From the NCBI GenBank assembly GCA_947038135.1, contig CAMQVM010000029.1:1-11868 (forward strand): DNA of 11,868 bases. Direction: 5' to 3'. Origin of the DNA: an uncultured Rikenellaceae bacterium. GTDB lineage: Bacteria; Bacteroidota; Bacteroidia; Bacteroidales; Rikenellaceae. Made by a program: the position numbers and the translations under genes. Positions 7,374-11,868 of the stretch are shown piece by piece (the first letter of the stretch is position 1; each line of letters starts with the position of its first letter). Under the pieces are notes generated by a model, which was not told the DNA's origin, did not search any database, and saw only the letters and a list, made by a program, of their open reading frames with translations.

Positions 7374-8102
7374 GTGTTATATTGTCAGGCTGGGTTGTTT
7401 AAACTCAGCAGTAAATTTATCTGGTGAATTTGATTGCGTTTACACTTTGTTATTACAATAGGCTACAAAATAAAGTAGTACACTATCTAACAACTCGCAG
7501 TCTAGGTGCTACCAAACACCTGTAAAATATGCCGATATATACTGTAATAATATGATAATGCTGGTCTACTCGCCTCTCTTTCAGCTTAGTTTTGATGATT
7601 TTGAATTGCAATAAACAATTTGTAATACTTGATTAATTAACACTCTAAGGGCGAATTAATATATGCATCGTCAATAAATAATAATAGCTTAGCCAATTAT
7701 TTTAAATGAATTTTTAAATAATATGATTAGCCAAACAAAAGGATAAGTTACTGTGCTTATATAGATTCTATTGGTGGGTATTACCACCTGATTAATCAAA
7801 TATATAGTGATGTTGAATATATTTTTGCACTAAATTGTTACATGTATAATTTGTCAATATAGTATATTTTACATTTTATTAGATGTTCAAGAAAATAGTT
7901 TGTTGGTGAAATTGATTTTTTATATTTCATAAATTGTTTTATTGGGTTGTATTGCCAATAATATGCCTTTGAGGTATGTATAAGCTTATTTCTTAATTGT
8001 TTTTATGCTCTGTTGTAGTAGTTGTTTTTATTTGTTCATTTAGCTATTTAAATGAGAAAATAATTTGTTTGCTCGTGTTTGTTACAGTCATTTAGTAGTT
8101 GC

Positions 8103-8189
8103 ATGGTTGAAATAGCCGTGTGTTTATTTACAATATCAATTTATATAGTAATAATTATTTATAATTTTCAATATGTGTATTTATTATAA
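8103..8189 (+). CDS. Possible hydrophobic micro-ORF
   Basis: ATG at 8103, stop at 8187-8189, 28 residues starting MVEIAVCLFTISIYIVIIIY and almost wholly hydrophobic after residue 3, like a single membrane-spanning peptide. I do not recognise it. AT-rich noncoding DNA readily encodes Ile/Tyr/Leu-rich frames by chance, and there is no clear ribosome binding site or promoter of its own, so it is more likely noise than a gene. Confidence 0.12.
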   Translation: MVEIAVCLFTISIYIVIIIYNFQYVYLL

Positions 8190-8296
8190 TATTAAAACAC
8201 CCGTTTTTTATATTAAAATAGATGTGTTTGTTTACTTAACCAAAGAGCCTGGTATTATGAAGATGATGAATATAACACAAAATATATAAATAATAG

Positions 8297-8327
8297 TTGC
8301 ATATTCAAAATAAATTAACTACATTTG
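8297..8327 (+). promoter_or_regulatory. Candidate promoter of the TetR-type gene
   Basis: TTG at 8297-8299 is followed after 20 nt by TACATTTG at 8320-8327, an exact TAnnTTTG match at the spacing used by Bacteroidetes vegetative promoters. A start site near 8334 would leave a leader of about 105 nt before the ATG at 8442. The distal element is only TTG (GTTG), so the match is partial. Confidence 0.45.
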
Positions 8328-8441
8328 TTTTATAATAGTATGTAGGATAGTTGTTTATCTTTTTTTTAAGGTGTTTAAATAACAAATAATATACTATTAA
8401 ATAAATATTTCAATACCCGTGAAACATAAAATAGATAAGAG

Positions 8442-9179
8442 ATGACAGAAGTTAAAAAGCGTAAAGCACGAAGAACAAAAGAGCAGTTAGAGCAAGATAT
8501 TGTTGATGCATTAGAGGTGTTAGTCAGCAAAAAAGGTTTTGCTGATATACCTGTAACCTACCTTATTAGTGAGGCAGGTATAGACCCTAATGTTTTTTAC
8601 CGCAGATATCAGACAGTGTCTGATATTTATAACGAGGTTGCAAAGAAGTACGACCTTTGGGTTAATAACACAATTAATTTAGGGGATTTAAATACCTTAG
8701 GTGACAAATTATTATTATCTCAGTCATTAAAGAAGCTGCATAGAGATCTTTCAGATAATGTAGTTATGCAAAAATTGCTTCTGTGGGAAATTACAGATAT
8801 CAATAGCACCACAAAGCGCACAGCTTCAATGCGTGACACCATGAATCAAAGTCTTATATCATATTACAAGCAGGTTTTTGAGACGTCAGATATTAATATC
8901 CAAGGTGCTCTCTCTATACTTATAGGAGGTGTATACTATTTGACTCTACATAAAGAGATTTCAACATTTTGTATGATTGACTACAATTCAAGCGAAGGAG
9001 CTAAGATTCTTGATAAAACTCTTGAGCAGATGGTTGATATGTTGTATACTCACATGAATTTCAAGAGCAACCAAAAGCGAATGGCTTTAGAGATGCTTGC
9101 AGATGATATTCCAAAAAAGAAGATATGTCAATACATGGGAATATCACTAGCTGAGTTTAAAATACTTACTACTGAGTAG
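8442..9179 (+). CDS. TetR-type transcriptional regulator with extra C-terminal HTH-like segment
   Basis: A 245-residue protein. After a basic N-terminus (KKRKARRTKEQLEQDI), residues about 15-62 form a TetR-type DNA-binding domain: ALEVLVSKKGFADIPVTYLI, then the helix-turn-helix SEAGIDPNVFYRRYQTVSDIY. Residues about 65-205 would be the helical ligand-binding and dimer domain; no ligand can be inferred. The C-terminus (about 212-243, MALEMLADDIPKKKICQYMGISLAEFKIL) reads like a second helix-turn-helix of the type 'A..ML..G.s...I...tGls..ei..L'. Similar TetR-like proteins with a YRRY recognition helix occur in Bacteroides as I recall. The start has AAGAG 5 nt upstream, a weak ribosome binding site. 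No adjacent transporter or enzyme gene identifies its target, and no palindromic operator is evident near its promoter. It is monocistronic and ends before the terminator at 9421. Confidence 0.82.
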   Translation: MTEVKKRKARRTKEQLEQDIVDALEVLVSKKGFADIPVTYLISEAGIDPNVFYRRYQTVSDIYNEVAKKYDLWVNNTINLGDLNTLGDKLLLSQSLKKLHRDLSDNVVMQKLLLWEITDINSTTKRTASMRDTMNQSLISYYKQVFETSDINIQGALSILIGGVYYLTLHKEISTFCMIDYNSSEGAKILDKTLEQMVDMLYTHMNFKSNQKRMALEMLADDIPKKKICQYMGISLAEFKILTTE

Positions 9180-9420
9180 TAACTTTTATAAGACAGCTAC
9201 CGAATTGCAAACTACTGCATTATTTTTGGATTAGAATAAAGTAATATAACAAGATATATGCTGCTGTCTAAATCCTAGCTCTCTGAGGTTTGTGTAATTA
9301 TTAATTCAGAGGAGGTTTCTTCAGCATATAGTTTTCTTAGTTGTACAACAGTTAGTTTTGTAACAGTTTTTTACTATGGCTAAAACAGGTAAAATAAAAG
9401 TATCTGAATAATTAACGTAA
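9180..9420. other. Noncoding stretch between the TetR-type gene and terminator
   Basis: Holds no clear gene. It contains repeat copy A (9191-9230) and an 11-codon frame at 9376-9411 (MAKTGKIKVSE) that ends 10 bp before the terminator stem. TAGTTTTG near 9352-9359 matches TAnnTTTG but lacks a distal partner at correct spacing. It reads most simply as the 3' untranslated region of the TetR transcript, though a small RNA ending at the terminator is possible. Confidence 0.5.
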
Positions 9421-9528
9421 ATAAAAAGGGTTCGTGAAATTTTGTTTCATGAACCCTTTTTATTATCATACTTGAAAGTTGTCTAGTGAGACTGTTGCAA
9501 AATTGCGAACGGTTGCATCATTTTCGAT
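9191..9528. repeat. Diverged direct repeat on either side of the terminator
   Basis: Bases 9191-9230 and 9489-9528 align without gaps at 27 of 40 positions. Nine of the 13 differences are transitions. The shared cores are AGAC.G, AATTGC.AAC and TGCAT.ATTTT. With gaps, similarity may continue into GCTGCT...CTCTC in both copies. Copy B lies within the small minus-strand ORF ending at 9466; the matching minus-strand reading of copy A (NNAVVCNSVAV versus NDATVRNFATV in B) is broken by stops. This suggests an old duplication with copy A decayed. Chance similarity in AT-rich DNA is not excluded. Confidence 0.4.
9421..9463. terminator. Strong bidirectional terminator
   Basis: ATAAAAAGGGTTCGTGAAA (9421-9439) pairs along its full 19 bp with TTTCATGAACCCTTTTTAT (9445-9463), with one G·T pair and a 5-nt loop. 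A-runs and T-runs at the base give U-tracts on both strands. It closes the TetR unit from the left and the methyltransferase unit from the right. Confidence 0.92.
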
Positions 9529-9699
9529 ATTAGCACTTATAAAGGCTGCTCTTTTTACCCCAACTCTCAATTCTTTGCATTTCATCAATTTATCCAGAGT
9601 CTTCTTAAGTTTGGATTTATATTGGTTTATCAACGGTCGTATAACATAAAAATAATATGGTGGTTTGTTATTTTGCTCAGATATTATTACTCTTGCCAT
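9466..9699 (-). CDS. Possible small protein of unknown function, overlapping the methyltransferase 3' end
   Basis: I do not recognise this frame. From ATG 9697-9699 it gives 77 residues (MARVIISEQNNKPPYYFYVI...) and ends at TGA 9466-9468, directly beside the terminator. It overlaps the methyltransferase stop by 23 bp; a TTG at 9726 would lengthen it by nine codons. The middle is Lys-rich and probably helical (INQYKSKLKKTLDKLMKCKE); the end reads ISANIENDATVRNFATVSLD. In its favour, it fills the whole space between the upstream gene and the terminator and could be translationally coupled. Against it, it is short and unrecognised, and part of it is a diverged repeat. It might be a relic of a larger gene. 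Confidence 0.35.
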   Translation of the reverse strand: MARVIISEQNNKPPYYFYVIRPLINQYKSKLKKTLDKLMKCKELRVGVKRAAFISANIENDATVRNFATVSLDNFQV

Positions 9700-10942
9700 T
9701 ATTATTTTCAGAACTACACTCGTCAAGAGCTATCGCAAAGCACTGTTTATTAATCGTAGTAAACATGAAAATTGGGCTTTCGCCATCTCGTACACCAAGC
9801 TCTTTTTTTATCTGCTCACTCCGTAACTTAAAATCTCTTTTCAATAACTTTATGCGTGAACAGCTCTTTTTAAAGAGTTTTTTAAGCTCCTTTTTTCTGT
9901 ATGGGTGTAGCTCCTTTATAATGTATCTCTCGCCTTCGAAGTGGGGTAGTGCTTCTTGCGAAAATATAACAGAGTTTTGATTATCTTGTATGTAATTCTT
10001 GCAGTTGTAATGCTGCATTAAGGCGTGTGTTGTGCGGTTTTTATAAAATGTAACATCTGGTATATATAGGTAGTCACCTGGTTGTGGTGTGTTGTAGTTG
10101 TCTGGTGCAGTTTTATCTAAGGCTTCAAGTAGGCTGTTAGGCGATGATTTAGTTATAGGTAGAACAAAATCATACTCTCTTACAGACTCACCATCTATCA
10201 CCACTGAGCTTATAAACTCCTCTTTTTTGCTTCCATCAATAATAACTATCACCTCCTTGCACTCATCATTAACCGATACGCTTTTTATAGATGTAGGTCC
10301 ATATTTGCTAAAAAAGATATATGCCATATCTACATCAAATAGAGGAGATAACTTTACCATAAATCTCTTACTCAGCTTTATTGCGGTGTGTGTAATAGTA
10401 TTCATGTCAGGTGAACACTCCTCTAGTAAAAACACCTTTTTAGTGGCATCTCTACGTGCAGGGTCTACATATATCATATCTATATCTAAAGGGGCTAAGG
10501 AGTCTAAAGCCTCTAAATATTCTGCCGCTGAGCTATTTACTACCTCTATGTTAGCAACTTCAAGCAGTGTAAAGTTATACCGTGCCACACGGCAAAGTAG
10601 CTCATCTCTCTCAATGGTTATTACCCGCTTAAATACCTTAGAAAAGTGAAAAGTGTCAACGCCGAGCCCACAAGTTAGGTCTATGCAAGTGTCGCCTCCC
10701 TCTGCTTTAGCCGCTGCTGTAACATCGCTGCTAGATTGTTCATAGCTTAGTGATGGTATAATACACCGCTTTTGATAGTGCAAAGGTAGTTTCTTTCGAC
10801 ATCGTTGTAGGTATTTTATCTGGCTGCAAATAGCACTGTTTACCCCTTTCAAAGCGAGCAGTGACGGGTTGTCTAAAATATGCTTCTCTATAAGTTCCCT
10901 TGCTTCAGTTGTGCAAAGATATTCAAACTCACTAATTGTCAT
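9677..10942 (-). CDS. Class I SAM-dependent methyltransferase, PG_1098 / THUMP-like type
   Basis: A complete 421-residue protein from ATG 10940-10942. An N-terminal helical part (about 1-70) precedes a Rossmann methyltransferase core: SAM-binding CIDLTCGLGVDTFHFSK (86-102), acidic motif ERDE (111-114), and DMIYVDPARRDA (155-166), the DPAR equivalent of motif IV. A ferredoxin-like segment and a C-terminal THUMP-like region (about 330-405, YIIKELHPYRKKELKKLFKK... RIKLLKRDF) follow. This arrangement is typical of a Bacteroidetes family with PG_1098 as reference. The fold and the RNA-binding-like domains suggest methylation of a structured RNA, but substrate and position are not established. It starts 3 bp after the CCA-enzyme stop, so the two are almost certainly cotranscribed and probably translationally coupled, which supports a tRNA-related role by inference. 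Confidence 0.9.
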   Translation of the reverse strand: MTISEFEYLCTTEARELIEKHILDNPSLLALKGVNSAICSQIKYLQRCRKKLPLHYQKRCIIPSLSYEQSSSDVTAAAKAEGGDTCIDLTCGLGVDTFHFSKVFKRVITIERDELLCRVARYNFTLLEVANIEVVNSSAAEYLEALDSLAPLDIDMIYVDPARRDATKKVFLLEECSPDMNTITHTAIKLSKRFMVKLSPLFDVDMAYIFFSKYGPTSIKSVSVNDECKEVIVIIDGSKKEEFISSVVIDGESVREYDFVLPITKSSPNSLLEALDKTAPDNYNTPQPGDYLYIPDVTFYKNRTTHALMQHYNCKNYIQDNQNSVIFSQEALPHFEGERYIIKELHPYRKKELKKLFKKSCSRIKLLKRDFKLRSEQIKKELGVRDGESPIFMFTTINKQCFAIALDECSSENNNGKSNNI

Positions 10943-10945
10943 TTG

Positions 10946-11817
10946 TTATCTCTTTTTTATTAATCCTCTTTCGGCGGCTAGCTCCTCCATAAGGGCATAC
11001 GCCTGCTCATAGTTATTCTCTATCTTGCCATCTAATATAGCATCTTTTATTATTATTTTTATCTCTCCTATAACATTACTTGGCTCTATATCATACGTTT
11101 TCATTATCAAATCACCATCAATAGGTGGTTGAAAGTTACGTATCTTATCTTTTTGCTCTATTACTATTAGCTTTTGACGCACTAGGGCGAAGTTTTTGAG
11201 ATACTTCTCTACTTTGGTTCTATTTCCTGATGTTATGTCTGCCTCGCAAAGTGTCATAAGGTCATCAACGTCATCACCAGCCTCAAATAGTAGGCGGCGC
11301 ACTGCTGAGTCTGTAACAATATCTTCAGAAAGTATTATAGGTCGTAGATGTAGAAACACAAGCTTTTGCACATACTTCATCTTCTCATTAAGAGGTAGTC
11401 GTAGGTTTTTAAATATTGCAGTTACCATCTTTGAGCCAAGTACCTCGTGTGCATGAAATGTCCACCCAGCACGTGCATCCCATTTTTTAGTGCGTGGTTT
11501 TGCTATGTCGTGTAGTATAGCTGCCCAGCGCAAATATAGCTTGTCGCTATTTTCTGACAGGTTGTCTAGCACTTTTAGGGTGTGAACAAAATTATCTTTA
11601 TGCCCTTTGCTATTTTTTTTTTCAACACCTTTTAGAGCATCCATCTCTGGAAATATAAGCTTTAGTAGCCCTGTTTGCTCTAAAAGTAAAAACCCTCTGC
11701 TAGGGCTTTCGCTCATTATTATTTTGTTTAGCTCTGTTGTGATTCGCTCTTTTGATAGTATGCTAACCCTCGGTCCATTTGCTTTTATAGATTCTAAGGT
11801 CTCTTCTTGAATCTCAA
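10946..11817 (-). CDS. cca: CCA-adding tRNA nucleotidyltransferase with HD domain (5' part missing)
   Basis: The frame is open from the TAA at 10946-10948 to the adapter junction at 11817, about 290 residues. An ATG at 11714-11716 is internal: upstream codons read FEIQEETLESIKANGPRVSI and then LSKERITTELNKII, the conserved RNA-binding region of class II CCA enzymes, continuing into SPSRGFLLLEQTGLLKLIFPE. An HD domain follows, with FVHTLKVLDN, WAAILHDIAKPRTK and FHAHEVLG supplying the metal-binding histidines and aspartate. The N-terminal nucleotidyltransferase domain with its GxxxD-type catalytic motif is absent because the real sequence stops at 11817; family length of about 470 implies around 180 missing residues. 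The enzyme builds or repairs the 3' CCA end of tRNAs. It is the upstream partner of the methyltransferase gene. Confidence 0.93.
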
Positions 11818-11868
11818 AGATCGGAAGAGCGTCGTGTAGGGAAAGAGTGTTAAGATTAGTGTAGATCT
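11818..11868. other. Illumina TruSeq P5 adapter contamination with i5 index
   Basis: Bases 11818-11850 begin AGATCGGAAGAGCGTCGTG and match all 33 nt of the reverse complement of the TruSeq universal adapter as I remember it. Bases 11851-11858 (TAAGATTA) occupy the i5 index position, and 11859-11868 (GTGTAGATCT) match the following P5 sequence. The reverse complement of the index is TAATCTTA, which I recall as TruSeq HT D506. This is library sequence, not genome, and should be trimmed. Confidence 0.98.

Larger units (their letters stand above)
7374..8441. other. Long AT-rich region without a convincing gene
   Basis: About 1.07 kb with stops in all frames and visibly higher A+T than the flanking genes. 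I see no tRNA, no tandem repeat and no IS ends. Local structures are small: a 5-bp hairpin AGGTG/CACCT (7504-7521), a 7-bp hairpin TTATTGG/CCAATAA around 7940-7966, and GGTGG/CCACC around 7772-7788. Two short open stretches are notable. One is open from 7474 to 7614, including a 20-codon ATG frame at 7552-7614 that ends in SFDDFELQ. The other is a hydrophobic 28-codon frame at 8103-8189. The region may hold decayed genes, an unrecognised small RNA, or the long regulatory leader of the TetR gene. None of these is shown. Confidence 0.6.

Noticed and set aside
7374..8441. Mobile element or IS in the gene-poor interval
   Set aside because: No transposase-like frame, no terminal inverted repeats and no target-site duplication could be found.
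9305..9316. AGGAGG ribosome binding site near 9309
   Set aside because: No start codon follows at a usable distance and no open frame begins there.
9488..9502. GAGACTGTTGCAAAA read as a transposon terminal repeat
   Set aside because: It resembles ends I vaguely recall from some IS elements, but no matching inverted copy is present in the window.
10098..10649. 183-codon plus-strand frame inside the methyltransferase gene
   Set aside because: Lies wholly antisense to a well-supported gene, is Ser-rich as antisense frames often are, and shows no domain motif.

Overview
The window is an ordinary chromosomal segment of an AT-rich member of the Bacteroidetes, most likely order Bacteroidales. Three things point there: a DUF2027–Smr protein, a PG_1098-type 'THUMP-like' methyltransferase, and promoter candidates of the Bacteroidetes type (TTTG about 20 nt upstream of TAnnTTTG) with no clear Shine-Dalgarno sequences. 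Family or genus cannot be fixed from the sequence.

Left block (1-6321, all minus strand, read right to left): queA (queuosine tRNA modification), a YgiQ-type radical SAM protein, dnaB (replicative helicase), an FtsE-like ABC ATPase, and a membrane-anchored metallophosphoesterase whose 3' end is cut by the window edge. Gaps are 35-108 bp. The dnaB leader carries a near-perfect 16-bp direct repeat placed around a candidate promoter.

Middle (6322-9465): a short divergent promoter region, then a plus-strand DUF2027–Smr gene ended by a hairpin terminator. Next comes about 1.07 kb of very AT-rich DNA with no convincing gene, then a TetR-type regulator with a second helix-turn-helix-like segment at its C-terminus. 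About 240 bp of noncoding DNA follows, with a diverged repeat and a strong bidirectional terminator.

Right block (9466-11817, minus strand): a CCA-adding tRNA nucleotidyltransferase (5' end missing), a class I methyltransferase 3 bp downstream, and possibly a small overlapping ORF that ends at the shared terminator. queA at one end and the CCA enzyme at the other both act on tRNA, but they lie in different transcription units.

The last 51 bases (11818-11868) are not genomic. They match the reverse complement of the Illumina TruSeq P5 adapter, including an 8-base i5 index that I recall as D506. The CCA-enzyme reading frame runs straight into this junction, so the truncation is a sequencing or assembly artefact, not biology.

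I found no mobile element, CRISPR array, RNA gene or clearly new multi-gene system. The most worthwhile leads are the large noncoding region before the TetR gene, the two-ended TetR regulator, the dnaB leader repeats, and the repeat and small ORF around 9180-9700.
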